A DNA stretch of 64,000 nt, taken from Pleurodeles waltl (Eukaryota > Chordata > Amphibia > Caudata > Salamandridae). A program made the position numbers and the translations under genes. Position 1 is the stretch's first letter. Every line of letters starts with the position of its first letter. The DNA is taken from the NCBI RefSeq assembly GCF_031143425.1, contig NC_090444.1:1347576323-1347640322 (forward strand). The letters are read 5' to 3'. Below are positions 33,935 to 46,219 of this stretch, one piece after another. The notes under the pieces were generated by a model, which saw only the letters and a list, made by a program, of their open reading frames with translations, ran no database searches and was not told where the DNA came from.

Positions 33935-34752
33935 GATTTTTGCTCTTAGAAAACCTTTGTACTCCCTAACTATTATTAACCAGGTTCTCAGGAATACAGG
34001 GTAGCCCCATATTTTCTACTACATATAGTTCCAGTGGCATTTCTTGAATTAAGATTTAGGTTAATTAGGTATCCCAGTACAGTGGTTCCCCACCTCACCT
34101 CTGGGCTCCTGAATCCAACAACTATTTAGCATTTATCATGTCTGATATTCAGCGTGTTCTGTTTCAACCAAGGGGCAGTAGCTAGCCTGTGGTTTGCAAC
34201 TATGAGCCTTGTTTTCTTGATATGGTTGTTCTAGCACAAGCTTATCAGTGCATATGTAAGGCCCTATTTAGCTTTGATGCTTTTTTTCCCAAGCTTAGTA
34301 AATTTCTTCAGTTATGATTTGTAGTAGCATTGTGTTGTATACAGTGTAGCAAAATAATTTACAGTGCTTAGGAGCAGGTTGTGTTTTTTAAAATGTATTA
34401 ATAACTGCCACTGAAGAACTCAGGGAATAAAACCTTAAGGTGCTTTCATGGGTTTGTGTGAATCCATCATAGCAAAGATGAGTTTAACTGCATCTTTTAA
34501 AATCTAAAAAAACACACCGGAATGAAAAAATCATATCTTAAAGGGGTACTGTATGAAATGATTCCTTTTTATGAAAAATTTACAATATCAAATAAATGAT
34601 TCTGTGGTTAAGCCTACCCGTTTTCTCTATTTTGTTATTGTCATTTATCACTTTTATGTCTTCCACCAATGCAGCATAACAGAAACTCCTGTAGTTCTTG
34701 ATAAGACTTTTTAAACGTTTGTGTACTGAATTACATTTAACCTCTTTTTCAG

Positions 34753-34866
34753 GCTGCCATGGGGATAGCAGGCCTGATTGTTATGGCCATGGAGAAAGAA
34801 GGCACACCAACAGAAGAGGCTGTCAAAAAGATATGGATGGTTGATTCCAAAGGATTAATAGTTAAG
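34753..34866 (+). CDS. ME1: Internal exon of NADP-dependent malic enzyme (probably ME1)
   Basis: This 114-bp, 38-codon open exon starts and ends between codons. A pyrimidine-rich tract and CAG precede 34753, and GTAATA follows 34866, as good acceptor and donor sites. The peptide begins AAMGIAGLIVMAMEKEG and ends KKIWMVDSKGLIVK. It matches the segment of malic enzymes right after the dinucleotide-binding GxGxxA loop. Malic enzyme converts malate to pyruvate with CO2, making NADPH. The DSK triplet argues against the NAD-linked ME2, which has DKY there. ME1 (cytosolic) and ME3 (mitochondrial) are hard to separate on 38 residues; 'MAMEKEG' favours ME1 as in birds. The usual His after GIA is Gly here. 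Neither neighbouring exon was found, so both introns must be many kilobases long. Confidence 0.85.
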
Positions 34867-34937
34867 GTAATACAAGAATTGTATCGCAAATTAAATGTAC
34901 ATATTCTCTACACTAATAAATTCTGAAATTATATGCA

Positions 34938-35440
34938 GCAGAAATTAGAGGGCATACTTATGAGCCCCATTGCATCAAGTGATGCAAGCCCTAAGTCAGA
35001 TTTATGAAGCCACGCAATGCTACTTTGCGTAGCCCTGCATGGCTTTATACATCTGGAGTAACGCAATGCAGCACAAATCACTGCCTTACTCTGCCCTGGG
35101 AAGGTGTTCCATTGGTGTTGTGTGGGTGTTCCCATGCAGCTCCCGGAGATTTTGACACATTTCCACATTTACCAAACCTGGTAGACCTGGTAATGTTCCA
35201 AAATCCTACACCTGCCCAGGGGAGGCGTAACAAGGGGAAATATCACTATTTCTCCTTGTTTTTTCATCTTTATATGTTTGTTGCATTATGCAGCACACAT
35301 AGAAATAGAAAAAGTCATCTCAGGATTGTGTTTTCCTGCACAAACACAATCCTGCATACAACACAGGCAACCTTGCACTGTGTGCAAGGGTGCCTGCGTT
35401 GGTGCTAAGAATGAACTGTATTCAGTATTCAATGTCAATG
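34938..35440. mobile_element. Foldback MITE in the intron just after the malic enzyme exon
   Basis: It is made of short inverted repeats, including 'gccacgcaatgctactttgcgtagcc' and 'caggattgtgttttcctgcacaaacacaatcctg', with 'gttgcattatgcagcacacatagaaatag' between. GC-rich blocks with 'gcgt' and 'acgcaatg' motifs are typical of the other MITEs here. The ends are not precisely defined. It begins about 70 bp after the exon's donor site. Confidence 0.5.
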
Positions 35441-38400
35441 GCCCATTTTTACCAAATACTATAAATATTTAATACTAAATAATGCATTATTGATATAATT
35501 TTTCTGAAATAATTTTTATTACATAGTAATAATTAATAAACATTTATTTCATTTTGTTCTTCATTCAATTCAATATAATATAGCCATTGTTTATTCCATG
35601 TTGCCCCCATTTTCTTTTACTGTAAAGTAATTTGCTTCCCCTTTCTTTTTATCAATATGCTGCAATCAATGGGGATGGTGGTTGCATGGGCTGACTCACC
35701 GTTTTAAGTTAGAAAAATATTTTTTCTTTTTTTAGCTATAAGAACCAGGTCAGTTGGATGTATTATGAGGTTAGTTTATGCTACTGGGTTTAAAGTTAAT
35801 ATTTTTTTCTGCTATGGTTAATAGATTATTGTGTCATATTTATCTGTAAGCCTAATGTTGAGCATTTTGCTAGTTTTCTTAAGTATATTACTATTATGTT
35901 TTGATATTACAAAGGTTTGGGAAGCTTAAAACTTTGGCTTTTGGTGTTTTTGAAGTGCTTTGATGTGTGACTGGGATTTTTTTATGTTTAAGGTAAAGTC
36001 ATTTGTCTTCTACAAATGACTTCACTATGAAAGATGTTTTTTTTAAGCAAGGTTTATATTTCTAAACATTTTTTAACATGGTCTTATTATTTTTTCAGTT
36101 TTCTGGAGCTTTTATTTTTTAAACAAAATGTTGGGATTTTAGAGTGCTTCCCTACACTTAAATGAAATGTATTTTTATGAACTACTTTTTAAGAATGAGT
36201 GTAATTTTACATTTTAATTTGGGGAGGATGTTTGAATGGATTTTTACATGTGGCTCTGTATTTCTTCTATTGGTTACCTGTAGCTACAAACCTTGGGCTG
36301 CATTATTACTGTTTTTACTTGAATAATGTTAGATGGGCTATTATTTTATTTAATCATTTGTTCTATTCATAACAATGTATGCTTTTAAAATATTTATGTA
36401 TGCTCAGTTTCTATAGTGTGTCATCTTTTATTAGTAATGTTCTTTAATTTGTTGCTATGAATTTTGGATTTGAATATAAATATGTATTGGGGATTGTAGT
36501 CTATATGTAATAATTACATTTCTGTTTTGGTGTATAGGTCAAGTTGTATTTTTAGTATGTGTGCAGGTTTTTAAGTAAATAAATAATTGTAAAATGTTGT
36601 AAGTAGTTGAAATAATTTAATTTATTTTCATTCTGCTATGTCTTTAAAATGTATAATTTAGATCAATACCGTACACAATAAAATAAAATAGGTTATGATT
36701 TCGATTATTTTAAAATTATTAATTTATACTTACTGTTAAATTTATTAGACAGTTTGTTTAGGTTTGTGGTTGGTGTTATTTTGGGTTTTGTTTAGCAGTA
36801 CAGTTTACAGTAATGTGAATGCTATTGTGTCTAAGTAGTCTAGTCCATGGTTATTTTCAAATAGCTGAATCTTTTCAGCTACCTTTTGGTGCAGTTGCCT
36901 TTATTGGAGATTTTAGTGTTTATTTTGGGGCTAGTAATTGCTTTTGGCATACATCTTGATAACTGTGTTCTATTTGTAAAGTCTTAGTAAATGTATACAT
37001 AGTATGATGGCTCCTTCCAAGTGTACCTTGTAAAGGGTTATGCCACCCTTCCACTGCATTCGCTCCCTGGTTTAGTGTGTGAAATCTGTGTTAGCATTGT
37101 TGCTCTGATTGGTGGATGCGATCAACACAGGTTTCTTCAAACTACTATGGAAGGGAAGTTAATTTTTCTTCATTAGTTCTTCCTTAGTCCATTAGTTCTG
37201 TGGGATTGTGACCCAAATAGTAAATCATATTTCTTAGCTTCCTCAGTAGGTGGTACAAAGGCTAAGTGTGCAATATTTTCAAAAGCAAACTCATGATTAG
37301 TTGCATAGTTAAACCATAGTTCGGCTTTACATAAATTTCTTAATCTGGCCGCATTAAAATAAAAACCCTTGCACTTATGTTTTTCTTTATACTATTATTA
37401 ATATTGTATTTATACATGGTCAAGGTTTATCATTATTTTTCTTGGGACATAATTGTTCGTTTTGTGTTGTATCATTGATAGGATTTTCTTCTAGGTTTAT
37501 GAGAGGAGTACATAAAACAATACAATATAAGTGTTTTGGTACCTGCCCATAGATAGTATATACAGTATGTGGTTGGAGGGTTGTGGGCAGGATTTAAATA
37601 CTCCTAGTATTAGCCTAATGTTACATTACATTATGTTAGATATGGTTAGAAGTGCTGAAGATTATTATGATTTTCTCATTAATCTGCCACCTAAAATAAA
37701 GCTTTCTTTGTATGTGTTTATGTGAGGTTGGCTGGAATGTCTATATGTGCAAATCTTTTTGGTGCAAGTATACCTTTCTGCTCTTCCTAAATGGCTGTCT
37801 TTCTTAACAACAGGTATAGGAAGTCTCTGCCCTGTTGCTTGTACAGTGATATTTGGTATATATGGCACTATTCAGAGGGTAACTTTACATGTGCAGATAT
37901 TCACACTTGGAGAGCTCTACCTATACCGGCAGAGATCTCAAGGATGTAATTGACAATTTCTATGCAGAAATCTTTACCTGGAGCTGGAGATACTAGACTC
38001 CTACAACCAAATTTATTATAGTAAAGGTATTGTTAGTAACTTGCCGGCTGTTAGTGGAGATCGCTGTCACTGGGACAGAGATTTCCCTAGAAAACGTTAT
38101 AGGGAAAATAATAAATTTAAATGAACATTATTAATTATAATGTCTTTTATTATTGTCCTGTTGATACAGATGAATTTGTGAATGTATATTTTAAATCTTG
38201 CGCAACATTTTGTGTCTCTATTTTGGCGTTATTAGATTAAATAGATATTTGTGACCTTTAATATTTTCTAAATTGCCATTTGCAGTTGTAGCACAACCAC
38301 ATTCATTTGAATAATATCTTCTACATTTCCAGTGGGTTCACTCATTGGTTGAGCATTTTGGTGTAGTTATAACCCATGTATGATGTTGAAGTTTTGCCTT

Positions 38401-39627
38401 GATCAGAAGTCATGTATGTTGATACTTTAGACATTATGAATCTGTGAATGATATAAATATGAGATATATAATTTTAAATTACATTTTCAACATCTTTGTC
38501 TGGTGTGAATTATGTTCTAAAGCAATTTCCTCAGGATTTCTGCATTTTGTAGCATCTGTATGCACTGGAAATATAAGAAATAATATATTTACTTTAACTT
38601 GACTGTTTACAAGTTATTTTAATTCATGTAGTTTTTGTGAAGTGAAACATTTTGCAAAAATTATTTACCTTAGTCTATTGTTAGTAGAAGGTTGTTTAGA
38701 TGACCAAAGTGATGCTGCACATTTCTGGGGGTGTTCTACTAGGGAAACGGACCCTCTCCTTTGTTGTTGAGCAGCTGTGCAGCAGTTTGTTTGCCTTTTC
38801 TCTTTTATTTAATTGGTTTGCATTTTGTGTTTGTTATTGGTCTGTTTTTGAATTTCATTGTTTAATGGTTGAGTTATGAAGTTTTTTTTCTGGCTTACCT
38901 ATTAAGGTAGACACTAATGTTAAATGTATGTGTGTTTAAAAGGTTTTTTGTATTCACAAAGATGTGATTATTTTGTCGTGTTTATAGGTGCATATTTATT
39001 TGTGTCATTTACTTTTGTAATATGCGATATTTAGGTACGCAATATTATTGTAGGTTATAGTATTATTTGATATTATTTTTAACGTATGCTTGATGCTGGT
39101 GCGATTTTATTTTATATTTTGGTAGTTTACATAGGGAACTCAAAAAGTGGATATTGTGGTAATTGGTGTTGTAAGAAAAATATTCTGCACCACACTATTT
39201 TTGGGTTCATTATTTTTTAAAATAAATCAAATTTTGCATTCTAGAACCGTTTTCCAATACTCTTTGGTCTAAATTGTTGTCATATGTGCTGTATGATTTG
39301 TGTGAAAGGGAATGAATGTGCATCTCTAGTGTGCATGTTGGTAGGCAGTTTGCATGCAGGTTTGCACTGGCATCAGTCAGAAATGGCACCTACTGCTACC
39401 ACTGTATGTATGTAAGTGATATTTCTATAGCACAAACATAACCAATAGGCACTTGAGTGCTGTATAGCTTCAAAAACAAGCATATTGTCAATGAGAGATA
39501 GGAGAGGTAACTGGTTTGTGGACTGTTGCTGCATTGTGATGCAGTGTTCTTTAAATAGGTGTATCCTCAGCTCTTTCTTAAGTTAGAGCATTGTTGGGGC
39601 AGCCCTGATAGATACAGGGTTGGGGTT
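35441..39627. other. AT-rich intron, no recognised content
   Basis: This long T-rich and A-rich stretch has no long open frame and no repeat I can name. At 39410-39560 there is a weak SINE/LINE-tail-like segment ('gatatttctatagcacaaac', 'gcacttgagtgctgtatag'). Confidence 0.45.
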
Positions 39628-42500
39628 TGCTGGAAATGGCCTTTTTTCAGGGTTATTCCCAAACCTTTTGCTTCTGACCTCCTTTTTTTGATCCTGTTTG
39701 AATTTTGTTTTCGCTTGCTTTAGGACTCTGGGCACTTTACCACTGCTGACCAATACTTAAGAGCAAGTGATCTCTGTCTAAATTTCATTGGTGTTTGGTT
39801 TATCCAGGATTTACATATTTGATTTACTAGTAAGTTCCTAGTATAGTACACCCATGGCATGTAAATAAAATGCTACTGGTGGGCTTGCAGCACTGACTGT
39901 GCCACCCACAGGAGAAGCCCTGTAAACTTGTTTCAGACCTGCCACTGAACTGTCTGTGTGGGTATTATTAAACTGCCATTTCGTCCTGGCAAGTGCACCC
40001 ACTTGCCAGGCCCAAACCTTCTTATTTACTACATGTAAGTCACCCCTAAGGCAGGCCCAAGGCAGCTTCATGGGCAGAGTGCAGTGTATTTAAAAGGTAG
40101 GACATGTATTGGTGTGGTTTACATGTCCTGATAGTGAAATACTACTAAATTCAGTTTCCACTATTGCAAGGGCTATCTCTCCAATAGGGTAACATGGGGA
40201 TCACTTCCAAATATCTTCTAAGTGCAATTTCCCATTGGGAGCGGATAGGGATATGGAGAATGGGGTCTCTGAACTCACAATTTAAAAATACATCTTTTGG
40301 TGAAGTTGATTTTTAAATTGTAAGTTTGAAAATGGCACTATTAGAATGTGGGCATTTTCTTGCTTAACCATTGTGTGCCTTGGCCTGGTTGTGGAATACA
40401 CGTCTGGGTCAGGATGACAGTTGGGCTGTTTGTGAATTCACTCGAAACAGTCACACAAAGGGAGCTGATGTGTGCCCTGCATACCCTGATGGGTCTTCCT
40501 CATTCAAGTGGTGGGAGGAGCTAATGCTTGCACCTTAATAGGGCTGGAGTGTGTATGGGGCCGGGGAAGGAAAGGCAGGGTCTTGTGCACTGCAATCACT
40601 CTTGTTTGAAGTTTGCCTACTTCAAAGGAGGAAATGGGTGTCAGTAAAGACCTCTGACCCCACAAAGCCACAAAGTTAGAACCCTTCTGGACTGAGGATA
40701 TTTTGCCAGGAAGAAGAGCTAGATGCTGTAAGAGGGACTGCCACTCTGCCTGTTGCTTTGCTGTGCTGGCCTGCTGCTTGGTGATTCTGTCCTGTGAGTG
40801 AAATGACTGGACTTCAATTTCTACATCCTGCTTCAGAACGTTCTCCAAGGGCTTGGAGTGAGCTTCCCTCCTGTTAAAAAGTCTAAGGGACATCAAAGAC
40901 TTCGGGCCATATTTATACTTTTTGACGCACAACTGCGCCAACGCAGTTGTGCGTCAAACTGTTTACCGCCGGCTAACGCCATTCCAACGTGCCATGCGGG
41001 CGCCTTATTTATGGAATGACGTTAGGCGGCGCTGCGGACTGGCTGCATTAAAAAAATGACTCACACCAGGTAGCCCCGGCGTATGGGAAAATGGGGGTTG
41101 TGCGTCAACAAATGGTGCACGTCAGGTCTGAGGCAAAAATCAGGCCCATTATTTTTTACGCCCAACCTACATTGACATGACTCCTATCTTAGCAAAGACA
41201 GGAGTCATGCCCCCTTGACCAATGGCCATGGTTCATTGGGCATAGTGGCATGTAGGGGGGCCCAAATCTGGGCCCCCCATGCCCCTTAAAAATAAAGAAA
41301 AAAAATACTTACCCCAACTTACCCCAACTTACCTGGGATGGGTCCCTCCATCCTTGGGTGTCCTCCTGGGGTGGGCAAGGGTGGAAGGGTTTGTCCCTGG
41401 GGGCAGGGGAGGGCACCTCTGGGCTCCTTCCGAGCCCACAGGTCCCTTAACGCCTGCTATGACCCAGGCGTTAAAAAACGGCGCCCATCAGGCTGTGCAC
41501 CGTTTTTTAAGGCCCACCCCCTCCTGTGCGTCAAAATGAAGCCAGAGTATAAATAAGGCGCACAGGTCTTAAAGTCATTTTTGGGAAGGGAACGCCTACC
41601 TTGCATATCATTAACGCAGGGCAGGTTCCCCCTTCTAAAAAATGACACACATGGTGGGATTTTGAAGTCCACGGGGTCGGGCGTCAAAGTGTAAATATGG
41701 GGCAGGGTTTGCGCCGAATGTGCGTCAAAATGTTTGATGCACATTCGACCCAAGCAGAGTATAAATATGCCCCTTCATCTCCCAGCACCTGGGCTCTCTT
41801 GCTGAGATTCCTGACTTGCCAAGTGGAGGCAAATCCAGTTCCTGGGCCTTTGGGAGTGTGTTCTGGTGTAGCCAAGAAGAAACAAGCACATTGAATTCAG
41901 GGCAACTTCGGAACCAGCACTGACTCTGCACCACTGCCTGCACTGGCGTCGCGGGCCCTACTGAGTGCAACGACCACGACTGACACTGCAGGCGCAATGC
42001 CACTGCAGAACCTCCAAAGTCCTGCCACAGCGTGAGTCCTGAGTGCTGTGTCACCGACATCTGTGACACCCGACTCTGCTGCAGCTCCTGTGGCCCTGTG
42101 GTGAGATTGCGACACTGCAAAGTCAAAGCCTCACGTTCTGACCTGCTGGATTAATTGACCCCGCCTTGTCATAAGGAACTGATGCCTCGCCCACACATCA
42201 TCTCCCCTGCACCTGTAAGAAACCAACACCTCACCTCCCTGGTAGCAGTAAGGAACCTACGAAGCTCGGCTCAGGAGACGCATCACCTCCCCGACTCCGT
42301 GCAACATCTTTGTTTCTTCTTCGTTTTCAAAGGTACTGTGCCTCGGGTCCGTGCAACTCCATAACTAGTCCATTCCCTTGCAAGTTGCATCAGACAGTTG
42401 GGATCGACTCGGTCAAGGCGTTGTGATAGCCACAGTTGGAGCTATTGTGTTTCTAAACTCTATACTAAGATTTAATCTTTGACAATAAGTACCTTTGAAT
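39628..42500 (+). mobile_element. Gypsy-type LTR, 3'-truncated, interrupted by an 870-bp element
   Basis: It starts TGCTGGAAATGGCC and follows the same landmark order as the solo LTR at 58378: 'cagggttattccc', 'ttaggactctgggcactttacc', 'agtcacccctaaggcaggccc', 'ggacatgt'. After the insert 40904-41773 it continues through GC-rich sequence to a 'gctattgtgtttctaaactctatactaag' block near 42440-42475, equivalent to the 'ggcgctttttgtttctaggcgctaaa' block of the other LTRs. The last few hundred bases of a full LTR are missing, so no target duplication can be checked. Confidence 0.7.
40904..41773. mobile_element. 870-bp foldback DNA element inside the LTR
   Basis: The left end is GGGCCATATTTATACT and the right end is the complement of GGGGCATATTTATACT. 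TTC occurs on both sides (40901-40903, 41774-41776). Adjacent hairpins are 'cgcacaactgcg'/'cgcagttgtgcg' at the left and 'gaatgtgcgtcaaa'/'tttgatgcacattc' at the right. There is no coding capacity. The TTC duplication is not the TWA typical of Harbinger, so the superfamily is left open. Confidence 0.78.
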
Positions 42501-43597
42501 ACAAGTGAACTTCTTTTTCCTTTCGTGTCACTCATTTATGGCGGCCGTGGTGCTCGAATGGGCTCGGTTATGTCAACTGTTTTACTCTACATTTTCAATT
42601 TATGTGGCAAGAAAAGTCAATTTAGGAATTTACAATGCTAATAGCTTTAACTTGTTTTTATTATTTTATTAGAAACTCAGCTGATGGCGCGATTAACCTT
42701 TTAGGTATGGCGAGTCTTTCTACAATTACAGAGAGCCAACGCTGAGACTCTAACCACGATCCCCAGGTCTGAAGTCCACAGCTCTGCATTTTATGCCACA
42801 TCACTCTCCAAAGCAATTGAATTTTTCAGGAGGATTTGTCAACACTTCCGTCAGTTGCCCTGCCACCCAACGCAGTTTATGTGGCTGCAGTTTGCAGGTC
42901 TTAGAGCATATTCCAGTACCTCCCGGGTTGCGACCGAGTCCAGAGTAGTGGAGGTTGCAGCACTGTCAAAAAGTAGAGGTATTTGTATTAAAAGTCATGC
43001 AGAGGAACGTAAGGATATGGGAGTAGGAAAGAAAGAGCGTCCTGAAAAAGCCGCAGCCTCTCTCTCTTCCTCCTTAACACCCCCTGTGAAATGTGTTTCC
43101 AGTGTAGTCTTACCAGATGGGGCAGTGCCTCAGGGCTGCTTCCACACCAATTTACCCTCTAATAGGGCAGAACTAACACCGCCTGCGGACACAGCCGCTG
43201 CCCTTGTGATTTACAGCACTCCTAATAAGGCAACAGCTCAAGTCCGTGGTTAATAAGGGTATCTTTTCTCCTGGCTTATAATTTAGTAATTGTTTTTTAT
43301 CGATAGGCACAGAAGATGTCTGTCATCACCTTCACTTAGAAATATAACTGCTCTGAAGGTGCCGACCGAGGGCTGCCCAAGGAGACCTCACTGCCACTAG
43401 ATCAGGGCAGAATTAACATAACAATAAACACCTAACTTGCATTAAAATGTAAATGCTTACATATTGTTTTGTAAAGCTCTGGTGGTGCACATGCTCTGCC
43501 TGAGAGCTGGGCACTCCTCTCCCAGGGCTTACATCAAGCTCCTCATGCCAACTCATCTAAAGGCTGAGCCTCTAATGCGCATTGGGTATGCGAAGGA
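42501..43597. other. Unassigned sequence
   Basis: A 132-codon open frame on the plus strand (42855-43253) has no recognisable domain, and I do not call it a gene. No clear repeat ends were seen. Confidence 0.3.
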
Positions 43598-44299
43598 TAG
43601 GGAGACCAGACGTCCCGGATTTCCCCGCATGGTCCCGTTTTTTTGAGAAGTGTCCCGACGCTCATCTGAAAAGTACAGAAATGTCCCGGTTTCTGAGGAG
43701 CGTACGGGATATTTTCATAAATGTCCTGGTTTTGCGATCCATTTTGTGTGCGCATGCTCACTTTTCACCGCTGCAAAAGTTGCGGCATGACGTCACTTGT
43801 GTGAGCATTGTAGCAGGAAGGGAAACCCTTTAAAAAGAGACATTTTCTCTCCCGATTTCCCTTCTCCTTCTACAATGCAGGAGCAACGTAGATGTGCCAG
43901 CCGTCTGGAAAGAGCTCCTCACCAGTGGCCAGCACGACCATGCTCTGCTCATAGGAGTCAGAGGTCACTGACTGCAGGAAGATCGATTCAGCCACCTGCA
44001 TGACTGTGCTCTGCCCTTTCATGGCGCTCAATGTCCAGCATCTGCTAAAGTCTAAGGGGGCCTGGATGGAGTGGAACCATCCTGCGTGATCCTTCCCCAG
44101 CCCTAACACCATCAGCAAGCCGGGACCCATAGGAGCTGCTACAACAAGGAATTGGATCCTGTGTCAGCCACACAGACGTGCTGTCTATGACAGCTGTCAA
44201 GTAGTCCTACTTTCATGTCGATGGTTGCGACGAACTGTAGTCCTACTTCTATGTCCATGACCTGTCCCGGTTTTTTGCTTTGAGAACCTGGTCACCCTA
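43598..44299. mobile_element. hAT-like non-autonomous element with TAGGGWGACCAG ends
   Basis: The ends are TAGGGAGACCAGACGTCCCGG and the complement of CCTGGTCACCCTA. The 8-bp flanks GCGAAGGA (43590-43597) and GTGAATGA (44300-44307) agree at 6 of 8. 'Tgtcccggtt' recurs near both ends. Such gtgaccag-tcccg ends are known from hAT-type MITEs of reptiles and other vertebrates. The interior has two nearly identical stretches around 'agtcctacttycatgtc' (about 44202 and 44240). Confidence 0.7.
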
Positions 44300-44925
44300 G
44301 TGAATGAAGACATAGGGACTGCAGCTGCAGGCACCATTGACCCCTAAATGACGTTTGCTATCCACTACGGGTCTTTAGCACCCCCACCATGCAGCCAGGG
44401 ACAGATGGGCCGAGTCTTCATGCGAACAGCCCAGTAGGAACAAGTTTAGGGCAGGTTTCACTAATAAGAAACAGGGGGTCAATTCCTTTTGGAGAAACTA
44501 CCTGTCAAGACTCAGACCTAACCAAGCAGGACAGGCACAAAAACAAAACATATTCAAGGCACTGTTACTCTAAAACAAAAACATTACAAGAAGTTGAACA
44601 CAAAGTGGAATGTAGCAATTAGGAGTTGAGGGGGGATGTTGGCGAAAAGATTAAAACATTGAAGGCTTTTCGACAAATGTGCCCTTGTTGAATAAATTGG
44701 TAACTTCTACTGCAATTTATTTAATACTGATATGGTGCAGTGGTAATGAGAACAGAATTAGATTCTCCTCGGGCAGAGCTGCCTTTACCGGCAATGTAAG
44801 CAATTCCTAGAAGACTGACATATACAATAAACACTGGATCAGGCCACTGAAGTTCCCCTCTTGCTCCGATGCCACATCAGTTTCAGAGTCACATTTTTAG
44901 GTCAAGCGTAGCAGCACACGAGCAG

Positions 44926-45363
44926 GCATATTAACCCTCTGCCCGACCTTAATATGAGTCTAAGCTTCCACTAGACAAAAGTAGGTTCTCTCTCCAGAAA
45001 GACCATTTACCACCAGGGGTATTTTTATATTTTTACATTATATGCACTCTGTAATGTTTTTTGCAGAAGGCATGTTAACCCTCTGCACTACCTTATAATG
45101 AGTCCAAGCTTCCACTAGATAAAACTATGTTAAAACTATATTTTCTCTCCAGAAACAACATTAATCAAAAGAGCTATTTTAAAATGTTTATATTATATGC
45201 ACTCTGTGATCTGCCTACTACACATTCTTCGCAGCAGTTACATTAACCCTCTGCGCTACCTTTTTATGAGTCCAACCTTTCACTAGACAAAAGTATGTTC
45301 TCTCTCCAGAAAGAACGTTAATCGTCAGAGGTGTTTTGACATTTTTGCATTAGATGCACTCTA
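44926..45363 (+). repeat. Three tandem units of about 145-165 bp
   Basis: Units start at 44926, 45070 and 45237 with 'attaaccctctgc', then share 'atgagtccaagcttccactagayaaaa', 'ttctctctccagaaa' and 'tatatgcactctgtaat'. The second unit has a small internal duplication ('aaaactatgttaaaactata'). Coding capacity is absent. The array lies between the hAT-like element at 43598-44299 and the 131-bp array at 45825-46219. Confidence 0.75.
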
Positions 45364-45824
45364 AACGAAAACGTCACAAAAGGGAAAAAAAACAGCTGTA
45401 ACACTGAGCTGAAGGGGGCGGGAGTGGCTGGATATGAAATATATAGGCCCAATATAGCTTTAACATTACTTTGCCTCAGTATTTAGTTCTTTAACATTTA
45501 TATGAAGCAGCCGTGGTATTGCATAGTGCTTTAAAGCTATTTTCTGCATTGAAGATGTTTGTTTTTTTTGGACCTCCTGGAATAATGAGGTATTTGTTTG
45601 TGCACAATATTACAACTTTACTGAACTCCGTAATAAATACCTTTGAAACTTGTGCACTGAGTCCTCTTCCAGACCCTGTGCAGGCAGTCAGCCCCAGCTC
45701 ATGAGCTGTAGCTGCAGTCCATGATGACAACAGTCAGGTAAGGTGCTGAAATCCAGTCTTTTCCATGTTTTTACTGTGATATACTACTATTCACGAGGGC
45801 ATTCCAACTGTAATATTGTAAAGG

Positions 45825-46219
45825 TGGAAGCCTGCTCTTGGAGTAGTATTTGTGGATTTGTCCAGCTCCCTAGTTCAAAACGTGGTTTGCTCATTGACTT
45901 TGTTTACGCTTTGCATTCTGGGACTTGTACCTTTATTTTTATAACGTAATATGAGCTGGAAACCAGCCCTTGCAGTGGTATTCGTAGTTGTCCAGCTCCC
46001 TTGTTCGATGTGTGATTTTCTCATTTAGTTTATATTTCTGCTTTGCATTCTGGGGCTCGTAGTTTTATTTTATAATGTGATACAAGCTGGAAACCAGCAC
46101 TTGGAGTAGTATTCTTTGAATTGTTGGGCTCCCTAGTTCAATTTGTGATTCGTACATTTAGTTTATGTTTCTGCTTGCATTCTGGGACTTGTAGTTTTAT
46201 TTTTATAATGTGATACAAG
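45825..46219 (+). repeat. Three tandem 131-bp units, each with a ZNF143/THAP11-like motif
   Basis: Units start at 45825, 45957 and 46088 with 'tggaaaccagcncttggagtagtattc'-type sequence and end 'ataatgtgatacaagc'. Each holds a 19-bp motif of the form GCATTCTGGGACTTGTAGT (45913-45931 with a changed end, 46045-46063 with two changes, 46177-46195 best match). The complement of the last is ACTACAAGTCCCAGAATGC, one base from the SBS2 consensus. Confidence 0.8.

Noticed and set aside
42855..43253. 132-codon plus-strand frame
   Set aside because: No recognised domain, no promoter or splice context; its composition looks like translated noncoding DNA.
44926..46219. CRISPR-like spaced repeats
   Set aside because: Units are 130-165 bp tandem repeats in a vertebrate genome, without short constant repeats and unique spacers.
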